A stretch of 56,250 nt of DNA, taken from assembly GCA_014381925.1 (NCBI GenBank), contig JACNKR010000043.1, forward strand, positions 1-56,250, in the 5' to 3' direction. The stretch's first letter is position 1. Each line of letters starts with the position of its first letter. Below the pieces are notes generated by a model, which searched no databases, was not told where the DNA came from, and saw nothing but the letters and a program-made list of their open reading frames with translations. Shown one piece after another: positions 40,134 through 49,618 of this stretch. The position numbers and the translations under genes were made by a program. The stretch is from Fidelibacterota bacterium. GTDB taxonomy: Bacteria; Fidelibacterota; Marinisomatia; SCGC-AAA003-L08; GCA-2689995.

Positions 40134-41765
40134 ATGAACAATAAAATGGAAAAAGTCATATCACTTGCAAAACAGCGAGGATATGTTTTTCAAAGTAGCG
40201 AGATTTATGGTAGTTTAAAATCGGCTTATGATTATGGTCCATTAGGCGTAGAATTGAAACGCAATTTAATGAATGAATGGTGGCGATCAATGGTGCATGA
40301 ACGAGAAGATGTCATTGGGATAGATGCCTCCATTATTATGCACCCAAAAGTTTGGAATGCATCTGGGCATTTATCTGGCTTTTCTGATCCACTTGTCGAT
40401 TGTTTAATTAGTAAAGAGCGGTTTAGGGCGGACAAGGCACCTACACCAACTTCTGGAGATGAACTCCCAATTATATGCAATGATAAAGGTCAAGCGAAAC
40501 AATATCAAAAATCAATTGAAAAACGATTTGGAATTGAAATTAGAAGAAATGGGAAAGTGCTTGAAGGTTTACGCGTTATTGACGATTCAACATTTGGATA
40601 TTTTGAAAAAGATAGTGATGATGCAAATCAAACTTTTCCATATAGAGGTTATGTAAGTCCAACATTTGGTAGCCCTTTTTTAAGTGATGAACGGCAATTT
40701 AATTTAATGTTTCGTTCTCAACTTGGACCTGTTGATTCAATTGGTGATTTAACTTCATTTATTGAAAAAAACCCGGATTTAAAAGGTAAAGAATTACGAA
40801 AAGGTATTGAAAAAGTAATTAAGGATACTGCTGTTTATTTACGCCCTGAAACAGCACAGGCAATGTTTGTTCAATTTTTAAATTGCCAGCAATCAATGTC
40901 AATGAAGGTTCCCTTCGGAATTGCACAAATGGGGAAAAGTTTTAGAAATGAAATTACGACGGAGCATTTTATATTCCGTTCTTGTGAATTTGAACAAATG
41001 GAAATGGAATTTTTTGTTGAACCTGGAACACAGAAAAAATGGCTGGATTATTGGAGAGACAAACGGCTAAATTGGTGGAAATCATTTGCAAATAATCCGG
41101 ATAAATTTATTTATAGAGCTCACGACAAAGATGAGCTTGCTCATTATGCAGATGCCTGTTATGATATTGAATATGAATATCCATGGGGGTTTGATGAGCT
41201 TGAAGGTGTTGCAAGTCGAACCGATTATGATCTAAAAAAGCATGCAGAACATTCAGGTGCAAAATTGAGCTATTTTGATCCTCAAAAACAAGACCCACAA
41301 ACGGGTAAAAATGGATGGAGATACACACCTTTTGTAATTGAACCAGCCGCAGGGGCAACTCGTGGATTATTAGTTTATTTACTTGATGCTTACCATGAAG
41401 AGACAGTACAAGATGCAAAAGGAAACGACTCTATTCGTAAAGTGATGAAAATTCATCCAAAATTGGCTCCAATTAAAACAGCTATTTTACCATTAGTTAA
41501 AAAAGAAGGACTTCCTGAAATTGCTCGAGATATTGTTTCAAATTTCTTTAAAGCAGGAATTAATACTAAATATGATGAACAGCATGCCATTGGAAAACGC
41601 TATCGCCGACATGATGAAGCAGGAACACCTTTTTGCTTAACGATTGATGGGCAAACGAAGGAGGATGGCACAATTACAATTCGTGATCGCGATACAATGA
41701 AACAGGACAGAATTCCTGCAGAAAAAGCATTAGAAGTCGTTAAAACTAGATTGGGAGTGGTTTAA
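40134..41765 (+). CDS. glyQS: Glycyl-tRNA synthetase, homodimeric type
   Basis: 543 residues, class II synthetase of the alpha2 kind. Motif segments include GYVFQSSEIYGSLKSAYDYGPLG, FRNEITTEHFIFRSCEFEQMEMEFF (motif 2 region) and the C-terminal anticodon-binding domain (APIKTAILPLVKK...YRRHDEAGTPF). It charges tRNA-Gly. It starts 60 bases after topA and may share its transcript. The convergent neighbour overlaps its stop by 4 bases. Confidence 0.94.
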   Translation: MNNKMEKVISLAKQRGYVFQSSEIYGSLKSAYDYGPLGVELKRNLMNEWWRSMVHEREDVIGIDASIIMHPKVWNASGHLSGFSDPLVDCLISKERFRADKAPTPTSGDELPIICNDKGQAKQYQKSIEKRFGIEIRRNGKVLEGLRVIDDSTFGYFEKDSDDANQTFPYRGYVSPTFGSPFLSDERQFNLMFRSQLGPVDSIGDLTSFIEKNPDLKGKELRKGIEKVIKDTAVYLRPETAQAMFVQFLNCQQSMSMKVPFGIAQMGKSFRNEITTEHFIFRSCEFEQMEMEFFVEPGTQKKWLDYWRDKRLNWWKSFANNPDKFIYRAHDKDELAHYADACYDIEYEYPWGFDELEGVASRTDYDLKKHAEHSGAKLSYFDPQKQDPQTGKNGWRYTPFVIEPAAGATRGLLVYLLDAYHEETVQDAKGNDSIRKVMKIHPKLAPIKTAILPLVKKEGLPEIARDIVSNFFKAGINTKYDEQHAIGKRYRRHDEAGTPFCLTIDGQTKEDGTITIRDRDTMKQDRIPAEKALEVVKTRLGVV

Positions 41766-43393
41766 ATCTCAGTTAGAAAAAATAATCTATAATTAATACT
41801 TAACCAAACTTCCGGGTAATTATATTTTTCATATTGAATGTGATGATAATTATTTACCCATGTGTAACCAATTTTAGATTTTAATTCAATTTTTTTGCTC
41901 ATAAAACTATTTTTATAGTGAAAAAAAATAGAAGTTGAATTCTCAATAATATTGGGTAAGGATTCATCCCAAGTTTTTTCATATTCCAAGATATAACTAT
42001 TTCCCCTATTAATTTGATTTATTAAAATTTTACCATTTTTCCATTCAAAATCTACAAAAATTGCTTCAGCATTTGACCCCAAATAATGTCCAACATGACG
42101 ATAAAAATAATGAGTTTGAGGAAATTCAATTTTTTCAACAAAGGTGTATGTTAAATCCTTAGAATTGTCTGAAACTTGGTAATTATATAGCCAACGATCC
42201 GTACTTAAATATTCAAATTGTAATTTTGAATTATCCAATCCCAATGGATTATAAATTTTAAATCCTGTTTGTAAACCCATTGCAAGTCTAGACTCTCTTG
42301 GTACTTCTCCTTGTTGTTCAATTAAATAAAAATCGATTTCGTCAATAGCAATAGATAAAAATCCACTTATATTTCTATGTGGTACAAATTCTAAATCAAA
42401 CGAAGTTAAGATATTGACTAAATCTGCATTTGTAACTTGGTGATATACTATTAAAGGATTTAAATAATTCCATTTCAAATAACTATTTATTATCATCAGT
42501 TCACTTCCAGCAATCCTAAAATATGGTGGTAAATCTAAAGAAACTCGATGCGCTAATAAATATTTAGGTAATTTAGACTCATTCAAATTGCCCATAGAGA
42601 TATTATTTAAAGGCATCATATAATTATAAAATTTGAAATATTTTCCAAAATTGACAGATGCTCTAAAAACATCTAATGGAGGTAGTTCATTGCCTAATAA
42701 TAGTTTCCCATGATTCCCCAAACCTAATGTTGCTCGGGAACGGCCAGAATTCAATAATAATGGTCCAAATCGAAATGTTCCATAAGCATGTTGATTGAAA
42801 TTATTTTCAATTTCATGAAAACTATTTGCAAAATGATGATCACCCTCTAATAATCCAATCCAATTTTCACGCAGACCAAATTTTGAAGAAAAGTAAAAAT
42901 ATTTCCAATAGGATGAATTGATTTGAATCGAAAAATAATCTCCTCTTTCGTTATACTTTGTGTGAAAGTCTCTATCTCGGAAGACATTGAAAAAGAGTGA
43001 ATCTTCTTGGAAATGAGAATTTCTGGGATGGAATAGATAATCCATTCCAGAAGTTATTTCTATAGTCGGTGTAAATGATGCTTGGGATAAATCAACTTTT
43101 TCATATTGGACATGTATGAGCATTGATTCAATTTTATTTATTAATTCTAATTGGTATTCAGTAGGATTGGGATATATGTGTTTCCAATTTTCTAAATCCT
43201 CTTTTACATCTGCAATTGTATAAAATGAGCCAACCGCTGTTGGTAATTGTTTTGAACTTAAATATAAACGCTCAATTAGGATTGCAATTTTATCATTTTT
43301 CTGGACAAACTCAAGTGAATGAATTATTGGCTGTGAAGTATTTTTTACCCCCAATAAAAAAGACATGGCTATAAAAATGCTAAGAATTCTCAC
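41762..43393 (-). CDS. Wzi-like outer-membrane beta-barrel protein
   Basis: 543 residues with a signal peptide (MRILSIFIAMSFLLGVKNTS). An N-terminal helical segment (about 50-95) is followed by alternating aromatic strands typical of an outer-membrane barrel. The central part SRATLGLGNHGKLLLGNELPPLDVFRASVNF and the later HRVSLDLPPYFRIAGSE...YLNPL match the pattern of capsule-assembly Wzi-type barrels. The protein ends in Phe-Leu-Thr-Glu-Ile rather than a classic terminal Phe. It could anchor surface polysaccharide; this is inference from the family. Confidence 0.6.
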   Translation of the reverse strand: MRILSIFIAMSFLLGVKNTSQPIIHSLEFVQKNDKIAILIERLYLSSKQLPTAVGSFYTIADVKEDLENWKHIYPNPTEYQLELINKIESMLIHVQYEKVDLSQASFTPTIEITSGMDYLFHPRNSHFQEDSLFFNVFRDRDFHTKYNERGDYFSIQINSSYWKYFYFSSKFGLRENWIGLLEGDHHFANSFHEIENNFNQHAYGTFRFGPLLLNSGRSRATLGLGNHGKLLLGNELPPLDVFRASVNFGKYFKFYNYMMPLNNISMGNLNESKLPKYLLAHRVSLDLPPYFRIAGSELMIINSYLKWNYLNPLIVYHQVTNADLVNILTSFDLEFVPHRNISGFLSIAIDEIDFYLIEQQGEVPRESRLAMGLQTGFKIYNPLGLDNSKLQFEYLSTDRWLYNYQVSDNSKDLTYTFVEKIEFPQTHYFYRHVGHYLGSNAEAIFVDFEWKNGKILINQINRGNSYILEYEKTWDESLPNIIENSTSIFFHYKNSFMSKKIELKSKIGYTWVNNYHHIQYEKYNYPEVWLSINYRLFFLTEI

Positions 43394-43693
43394 AAAAAAA
43401 TCCTTTTAGTTTTCATCAATATTATTTTCAATTAATTTTATATCAAATCCAAGGTGCAATAGTAATAATAAGAAGATGTATAACTTGTAGTCAATTTTCA
43501 TAAATAGTTAAAAGCCTAAAAAAAATGGAAAATAATTTTATAATTACAAAGAGAATTTAAATCAATTAATAAACCTGTGCCAAATAAAATTTAAAATCGG
43601 TATAATTAAAAAATAATCAAATAATTCAAATCATTAATAAAAGATATAATCTTCGTAAATTAGCTTTACTTTATTTAATGAAAGATTACACAA
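43394..43693. other. Divergent intergenic region
   Basis: 300 AT-rich bases between the divergent barrel gene and the dockerin/copper protein gene. It must hold both promoters. I see no hairpin, repeat or small gene that I would defend. Confidence 0.4.
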
Positions 43694-45493
43694 ATGATAA
43701 AATTTAAAAGCTATTATATTCAATCAATAATTATCTTGTTGGGGGTTGGATTTTTGTTTGGTCAATGCCCTAGTTCTGAAAATTCAGATTATGGTGACTG
43801 TTTAATGGTCATTGGATGGACATGGAATGGAACAGATTGCTCTACCCTTTCAGGTTGTGGTCCCATAAATTCAGAGGGAATTGATAATTCCGAATGGTTT
43901 TATAATGATTATAATTCCTGTATTAATACTTGTGATGTAGAATATATGCTCGGTGATGTCAACTATGATGGTAGTTTAAATGTAATTGATATTGTTTTAA
44001 TTACCAGCTATATAATTGGTAATACTTCATTCACACTTGACCAAATATTAACGGGAGACCAAAGTGAAGATGGTCAATTAAATGTCGTTGATATCGTAAT
44101 TTTAGTAAATTATATATTGAATGGAATTCCCCAAAGAGATACTTGGAAAATAATTTCTGAAGATATCTTTGAGCCAAAATGTGCAAATGCCTGTCATGAA
44201 TCTGGGGCATTTTTTGCTGAACAATCAGACTTAATTTTAACACCAGATGTTGCATATCAACAATTAATAAATCGAATACCAAAAAATGAATCGGCATGGG
44301 CAGATGGGTTAGTCTTATTAAGTTCTGAAGGTGGCCAACCTGGAGAAATTCAGAGTTTTTTATGGGAAAAAATAAATATACCTAACAGTGCTCATTATTT
44401 TGATGATCATCCTTATTATGGTGAGTTAATGCCATTGGGTGGACCTTATTTATCGAATGGTGAACTTGCATTTATTAAGGACTGGATTTATGCAGGTGGA
44501 CCAGAAACAGGAGTTGTTTCAGAAGAGGAATTATTATTAGATAATTCAGTTTGGGAAACCCCTCCATTTGCACCTTTAGATCCTCCAGAAAATGGCATCC
44601 AATTTCATGTAGGTCCGTTTGAAATATGGGATGGATATGAAAGAGAAATATTTTCATACCAACCAATTAGTAATGATGAATATGTATATATCAATCAATA
44701 TGAAATTTTATTAAGTCCAGGGTCGCACCATTTAATTTTTTATACATATCCACTTAATGCAAGTGTGAGCCAATTACCAGTAGAATGTGAAGCATACATT
44801 GAAGAATTTCCGCCACCACCTTATGAATTACGAGATCTACATAACGAATATGGAAATTTTAACTATCAAACACTTTGCTATATGGGGTTACAAACATTTT
44901 TTGCAGGTTCTCAGTGGCCGTATGTAAATTACCATTTTCCACCAGGAGTTGCAATTCGAGTACCACCAAGTTTTGGAGTGGATGTAAATTCTCACTTTCT
45001 TAATTATTCTGGTGATACGCCAATAGGTGAATTATATGGAAATTTTCATTTTGTTGAAGAAAGTGAAGTAGAACATATTGCTGATATATTTATGTTAAAT
45101 AATAATGATATAGACTTACCGCCAAACCAAACAACAACACTTAATAGAACTTTTATGTTTCCAGAACAATTTAATGCTGGCTTTTTAGACAATGGTTCAG
45201 TTGATGATATTGACCATTTAAATATTTTCCAACTTTTTTCACATGCACATGAACGAATGGTTCGATTTGATATTAAATTAATTGGAGGAGAAAATGATGG
45301 ACAAATTATTTATACTGCATTAGATTGGGAACATCCCCCAATTTTAGAATTAAATCCGCCTCTTGTTTTAGAGCAAGGTATGGGATTAGAGCTTGAAGCC
45401 ACCTATATTAATGATACAAATCAATCAATTCATTTTGGATTATTGGGTGCAGATGAAATGATGATATTATTTGGAACCTATTATACGGATTGA
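43694..45493 (+). CDS. Secreted dockerin plus PHM-like copper monooxygenase protein
   Basis: 599 residues with a signal peptide ending near GQC (about 24). Residues about 86-145 hold two EF-hand-like dockerin repeats (GDVNYDGSLNVIDIV and GDQSEDGQLNVVDIV). C163-x3-C167-H168 resembles a heme c site but with three intervening residues. From about 280 the protein matches type II copper, ascorbate-dependent monooxygenases: H345-H346 and H434 for one copper, H517-x-H519 and M589 or M590 for the other, in the right order and spacing. Such enzymes hydroxylate organic substrates; the substrate here is unknown. It is exported but lacks a T9SS sorting domain. Confidence 0.7.
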   Translation: MIKFKSYYIQSIIILLGVGFLFGQCPSSENSDYGDCLMVIGWTWNGTDCSTLSGCGPINSEGIDNSEWFYNDYNSCINTCDVEYMLGDVNYDGSLNVIDIVLITSYIIGNTSFTLDQILTGDQSEDGQLNVVDIVILVNYILNGIPQRDTWKIISEDIFEPKCANACHESGAFFAEQSDLILTPDVAYQQLINRIPKNESAWADGLVLLSSEGGQPGEIQSFLWEKINIPNSAHYFDDHPYYGELMPLGGPYLSNGELAFIKDWIYAGGPETGVVSEEELLLDNSVWETPPFAPLDPPENGIQFHVGPFEIWDGYEREIFSYQPISNDEYVYINQYEILLSPGSHHLIFYTYPLNASVSQLPVECEAYIEEFPPPPYELRDLHNEYGNFNYQTLCYMGLQTFFAGSQWPYVNYHFPPGVAIRVPPSFGVDVNSHFLNYSGDTPIGELYGNFHFVEESEVEHIADIFMLNNNDIDLPPNQTTTLNRTFMFPEQFNAGFLDNGSVDDIDHLNIFQLFSHAHERMVRFDIKLIGGENDGQIIYTALDWEHPPILELNPPLVLEQGMGLELEATYINDTNQSIHFGLLGADEMMILFGTYYTD

Positions 45494-45496
45494 TAA

Positions 45497-46672
45497 ATGG
45501 TTATAAATATTCGTCCAGAAATTCAATTAATAGGTGATACAATAATATCAACACGGCGTGATATTCATAAACATCCTGAATTATCTTTTCAAGAACATCG
45601 TACAGCTGAATTAGTTGCAACAAAATTATCTTCATTAGGAATAGAATTCCAAAAAGGTATTGGTAAAACAGGGGTTATTGGTGATTTAATTGGAAATGGT
45701 GATGGACCAACAATTGCTTTACGTGCAGATATGGATGCATTACCCATTCAAGAAACAGGTGATGTTTCATATAAATCTGTAAATAATGGTATTATGCATG
45801 CCTGCGGACATGATGGACATGTTGCGATGTTATTAGGTGCTGCTGAAATTCTTTCTAAACAAAAAAATAAATTAAACGGAAATGTTCGGTTTATTTTTCA
45901 ACCCGCAGAAGAAGGTGAAGCTGGAGCAACATATATGCTAGAGGATGGAGTATTAAATGGTGTTGATCAAATTTATGGAGTTCATTTATGGAATTATCAA
46001 AAAACGGGTACAATTGGGATTAAACCTGGACCAATAATGGCAGCCGCAGATGAGTTTGAAATAACGATTACTGGAAAAGGTGGACATGGTGCTGCACCTC
46101 AAGGAACTCAGGATGCAATTGTAATTTCAGCTCATTTAATTCAAGCATTGCAAACTATTGTAAGCCGAAATACAAATCCATTAGAAAGTACCGTTGTTAC
46201 AGTTGGGCAGATTAATGGTGGTTATAATTTTAATGTGATAGCCGATAAAGTTGTATTAAGTGGGACAACAAGAGCATATTCTGAAGAAAATATTCAATTA
46301 ATAAAAAGAAGGTTAAATGAAATTATTGAAGGAACTAAAAAGACCTTTAATTGCAAAATTGAATTAAATTATATGGATGGTTACCCACCAACAATTAATG
46401 ATGATAAATGTGCAGAAAATGTATTAAAATCTGCAAAGAAAATTGTTGGAGAAGGTGCTGGAGATCCATACTTATCAATGGGTGGTGAAGATTTTAGTTA
46501 TTTTTTACATAAAAAACCGGGAGCATTCTTTTTTGTCGGTTCTGCACCAAAAGATCTAGAACCGATGTCAACTCCACACCATTGTTCTCATTTTGATATT
46601 GATGAAAATGCCTTACTTATAGGGTCAAGTTTATTTGTGCAACTAATTGAAGATTTGTTAATTAAAAACTAA
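45497..46672 (+). CDS. M20 family amidohydrolase
   Basis: 391 residues. The M20D pattern is clear: HKHPELSFQEH, ADMDALPIQE, the metal-binding HACGHDGHVAMLLGAA, PAEEGEAGA, and a late GGEDFSYF. Members cleave N-acyl amino acids, hippurate or IAA conjugates using two metals. The insert dimerisation domain (about 190-300) is present. It begins 3 bases after the copper monooxygenase gene, so co-expression is likely. One speculation is that it processes amidated or N-acyl products related to that enzyme. Confidence 0.88.
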   Translation: MVINIRPEIQLIGDTIISTRRDIHKHPELSFQEHRTAELVATKLSSLGIEFQKGIGKTGVIGDLIGNGDGPTIALRADMDALPIQETGDVSYKSVNNGIMHACGHDGHVAMLLGAAEILSKQKNKLNGNVRFIFQPAEEGEAGATYMLEDGVLNGVDQIYGVHLWNYQKTGTIGIKPGPIMAAADEFEITITGKGGHGAAPQGTQDAIVISAHLIQALQTIVSRNTNPLESTVVTVGQINGGYNFNVIADKVVLSGTTRAYSEENIQLIKRRLNEIIEGTKKTFNCKIELNYMDGYPPTINDDKCAENVLKSAKKIVGEGAGDPYLSMGGEDFSYFLHKKPGAFFFVGSAPKDLEPMSTPHHCSHFDIDENALLIGSSLFVQLIEDLLIKN

Positions 46673-46740
46673 AAAAATATTGTCTATAGAAAAAATAAAT
46701 TAGTAATATATGGTTAGTTAACTTAACAATAATTAACAGA

Positions 46741-46912
46741 AAGGGGGGTATATATTGAAAAACGACAAACGAAGTCGGGAAGTTACCTCTATAGGTGAAA
46801 GATAACCTTTTGAGGTATATTCTCAAGGGGCTTCCAGTCATCGGGTACCGGGTTACTCAAACCCCAGACCCATTAAAGTAAAAAGGGACAGCTTAACTGT
46901 CCCTTTTTTTAT
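46741..46912 (+). ncRNA. Unidentified structured RNA with terminator
   Basis: The only GC-rich patch in a convergent gap. Hairpin CGAC/GTCG (46763-46777). A three-way junction closed by GGAAG (46778-46782) and CTTCC (46831-46835) encloses hairpin ACCT/AGGT (46785-46796) and a 9-bp stem CCTTTTGAG/CTCAAGGGG (46806-46830). Then GGGT-ACC-GGGTT-loop-AACCC-CAG-ACCC (46843-46871) forms a stem with a symmetric internal loop. An intrinsic terminator ends it. I checked for SRP RNA, tmRNA, RNase P and T-box signatures and saw none. It may be a small RNA, or a 3' UTR element of the M20 gene. Confidence 0.65.
46881..46910 (+). terminator. Strong bidirectional intrinsic terminator
   Basis: GGGACAG (46885-46891) pairs with CTGTCCC (46897-46903) across a CTTAA loop. 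T7 follows on the plus strand and AAAA precedes it, so it also works for the minus-strand transcript. Confidence 0.92.
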
Positions 46913-47069
46913 GTTTTAATTTTTTCATAGTATCTTGTTTTAGTTTTTTTCGATTTGGATTTATTTCTTTTTTATTATTTATTGTAAAAGAATTAAATGG
47001 AAAATATTTTATACTCATTATTGTAATAAATATACTTACTAAAAAAATGATGATGATAAATGAAACCAT
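46893..47069 (-). CDS. Small membrane protein, 58 residues
   Basis: The frame from ATG 47069 reads an N-terminal hydrophobic helix (MVSFIIIIFLVSIFITIMSI), then a strongly basic tail rich in Lys. It starts 8 bases after the stop of the CsgG-like gene on the same strand, and its stop lies in the loop of the terminator hairpin. No ribosome site is obvious and I know no family. Lys-rich frames arise easily in AT-rich DNA, so this is tentative. Confidence 0.4.
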   Translation of the reverse strand: MVSFIIIIFLVSIFITIMSIKYFPFNSFTINNKKEINPNRKKLKQDTMKKLKHKKRDS

Positions 47070-47076
47070 TTAAAGA

Positions 47077-48354
47077 TTAATCTAATTTAGTTGTTAATTC
47101 TCGTTTTAGTTTTTTGGAAATTTTATTTGATAATTCAGTTATCATTGATCCTTTAGATGGTGCAGTTTCAGCTTCTTTTCTAATTAAACTTTTAAGTTGA
47201 TAGCTTAAAGCTCTTTTGTCTCCAGTATAAGTTGCCCACTCATATTCAAATTTAAATTCTTCTTTAATTGAATTGCTGTATAAGATTTTTGCTGATTCAA
47301 CATCTAATAGCGTTGCAGATACAGACATATTTGCAGTTCGGGTGATTTTATATATTTTGGCTTTAGCTCTTACATCTCCTTTAATTGCTCGTTTTTTTTG
47401 TTTTCCATTATCATCTGTATAATACTCATAATCAATGGTAACTCGCTTTTTAAACGATTCATTTTTGGTAACTTCATCGATATTAGAAACCTGTATTCGT
47501 GAAACTTTTCCTGTTATCATTTCTTGAACACCTAATATTTTTCCTAAATCAATTGTATGTTCATATTCTACAATTCCAGACTGAGATAATTTTTGTTCAT
47601 TAATAATACGATCTATTTGGTCTCTGCTTATAATTTCGACATATTCCATTAAACCACCATCTCTTAGCATTTTAGAAATAATTGCATCGCTGACTTCTTC
47701 ACCAATTGCTCCAAACTCATTATTGCCTGATTTATTTTCAAATGCCATTATTGCAATTCGTTTTATTGCTTTTTGTCTACAGAAATTATATAATTCAATA
47801 GAATCTTTATAATCACTAATATATGTTTGAGATTTTTTAAATGCCTGAGCCGATTTTTTATAGTCTTCTTGATTACCTAAGGACATTAACATTACAGCTT
47901 GATCATAATAAAATAATGCTGCATTTTCTTTCGTTTCTTTTAGCTCTAATTCATAGTCTCTTAAATCAGAAGAATTAAACCAAATTTCTTGCCTTAATAA
48001 ATTTAATCTTTCAACAGAATCGATCATATAGATTATTTCTTGGTAGGATTTAATAATCATATCCCAATTTTTATATCCTTTTTTTAAGTATCTATCTAAT
48101 TTTTGATTACTATATTTTATTGCAAGAGGAAATACAATATCCATGAGTAATAATGGTTTCTCATAATCATGATTTATTTTTAGGGATTCTACACATTCTA
48201 GGACCGCTTTATTATAATCACCACATTTTTCAGCTTTTTCTGCACGATTATATGCTCTTCCATGAGAAGTGAAAATGCTACACCCTGAAAAAATAATAAT
48301 AAAAAATAAGGAAAAAGCTAATTTTGAGTTAATAAACATACTGAATATTATCAT
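47077..48354 (-). CDS. CsgG-like lipoprotein
   Basis: 425 residues. The signal sequence ends in a lipobox (IIIFSGC, Cys25), so it is membrane-anchored. Residues about 35-190 are helical and TPR-like (YNRAEKAEKCGDYNKAVLECVES). The C-terminal half is a CsgG/TolB-N-type domain: RIAIMAFENKSGN, EEVSDAIISKML, RDQIDRIINEQKLSQSG and a late block ATLLDVESAKILYSN. The family forms or assists outer-membrane secretion or lipoprotein assemblies. The start may instead be M6 (48339). Confidence 0.8.
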   Translation of the reverse strand: MIIFSMFINSKLAFSLFFIIIFSGCSIFTSHGRAYNRAEKAEKCGDYNKAVLECVESLKINHDYEKPLLLMDIVFPLAIKYSNQKLDRYLKKGYKNWDMIIKSYQEIIYMIDSVERLNLLRQEIWFNSSDLRDYELELKETKENAALFYYDQAVMLMSLGNQEDYKKSAQAFKKSQTYISDYKDSIELYNFCRQKAIKRIAIMAFENKSGNNEFGAIGEEVSDAIISKMLRDGGLMEYVEIISRDQIDRIINEQKLSQSGIVEYEHTIDLGKILGVQEMITGKVSRIQVSNIDEVTKNESFKKRVTIDYEYYTDDNGKQKKRAIKGDVRAKAKIYKITRTANMSVSATLLDVESAKILYSNSIKEEFKFEYEWATYTGDKRALSYQLKSLIRKEAETAPSKGSMITELSNKISKKLKRELTTKLD

Positions 48355-48460
48355 TAATAACCCATTTATTCACAGTGGAAAGTCTGTATCAAAATATAAC
48401 AACTGTAGTTATTAAACTCTTTTTAATAATAAATTTATTTAACTATTTTGAGTACAATCT

Positions 48461-49618
48461 GTGAAACAACCATATTTTTTAAAAAAAGAATACCATTCTA
48501 TTTTAGGAGTAATTTCAGCAACCCTAATTGTCCTTGGCTTACAATGGGATATTTCCTGGCATGAATCAATTGGAAGAGATGCATTTTTAACACCACCACA
48601 TATTGTAATTTATTTAGGTGGAATTATTGCAGGTATTATTTCTGGCATAATTGTATTGCGTACTACATTTGGATTTGACAATATTTCCAAGCAAGTATCT
48701 GTAAGTTTTTGGGGATTTAAAGGCCCTTTAGGGGGTTGGATATGTATTTGGGGAGCAATTGCAATGTTGACATCTGCTCCATTTGATGATTGGTGGCATA
48801 ATACTTATGGTTTAGATGTTGAAATTATTAGTCCACCACATACTGTTTTAGCAATGGGTTTTTTTGCAATAATTATTGGGGTAATGTTAATTATTCTTGC
48901 AAAACAAAATAGGTCTACTGATGTTACTCAACAATATTTTAGTAAATTATATATATATTCAGGTAGCATACTTTTATTAATGATGATGATTTTCACAATG
49001 GAAAAAAGTTTTGCTAATAAAATGCATTCACTTGAATTTTATATAACTCAATCAATCGTATTTCCAATTTTATTATTAGCAATTAATAGATCATCAAAAT
49101 TAAAGTGGTCTGCTTCAATTGCCACCTTACTTTGTATGTTTCATCGGATAATAATTATATGGATTTTTCCATTGTTTGATGCTCAACCATTACTAGGACC
49201 AATTTATAGACCAATAGATTTTTTGGTTGTCCCTCCTTTTCCTGTTTTAATTATTTTTCCTGCAATATTAATAGATATTATTTCTCAAAAAACGAAACTT
49301 AATGATTGGGTTTTATCCTTTACTTTAGGATTAATATTTATTCTCATACTCTTTCCAATACAATGGTACTTTGCAGAATTTTTACTTTCAGATGGAGGTC
49401 AAAATAGGATTTTTGGACAACCTTATAATAAACCATACTGGGTTCCAATTGGAAAATTTAATATGGAGTTTTGGCCTTACGACATGACTCCTACGGGTAG
49501 AAAAATACCACTTACCGTGGTTACGCCAGTTGGATTATTAATAGCCTCATTTATTGCAAGTATTTCTACCCGTCTAGGAATCTGGTGGGGAAACTGGTTA
49601 AAAAAGGTAGTGCGTTAA
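48461..49618 (+). CDS. Polytopic membrane protein with WH...PPH motifs
   Basis: 385 residues, about ten hydrophobic segments. I do not know the family name. Two related motifs stand out: DISWHESIGRDAFLTPPHIVIY (about 29-50, quoted in part) and DDWWHNTYGLDVEIISPPH (about 109-127). Each has Trp-His, an Asp, and Pro-Pro-His at similar spacing, placed at membrane borders, as if an internal duplication built a metal or heme site. It starts at GTG 48461 and ends exactly where the next gene starts. Downstream His-rich and CusF-SCO proteins suggest copper handling. Confidence 0.6.
   Translation: MKQPYFLKKEYHSILGVISATLIVLGLQWDISWHESIGRDAFLTPPHIVIYLGGIIAGIISGIIVLRTTFGFDNISKQVSVSFWGFKGPLGGWICIWGAIAMLTSAPFDDWWHNTYGLDVEIISPPHTVLAMGFFAIIIGVMLIILAKQNRSTDVTQQYFSKLYIYSGSILLLMMMIFTMEKSFANKMHSLEFYITQSIVFPILLLAINRSSKLKWSASIATLLCMFHRIIIIWIFPLFDAQPLLGPIYRPIDFLVVPPFPVLIIFPAILIDIISQKTKLNDWVLSFTLGLIFILILFPIQWYFAEFLLSDGGQNRIFGQPYNKPYWVPIGKFNMEFWPYDMTPTGRKIPLTVVTPVGLLIASFIASISTRLGIWWGNWLKKVVR

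Noticed and set aside
46741..46880. SRP RNA, tmRNA, RNase P RNA or a T-box
   Set aside because: No GGAAGCAG tetraloop domain, no Ala-like tRNA ends, no RNase P core motifs and no GGTGGNACC box were found.
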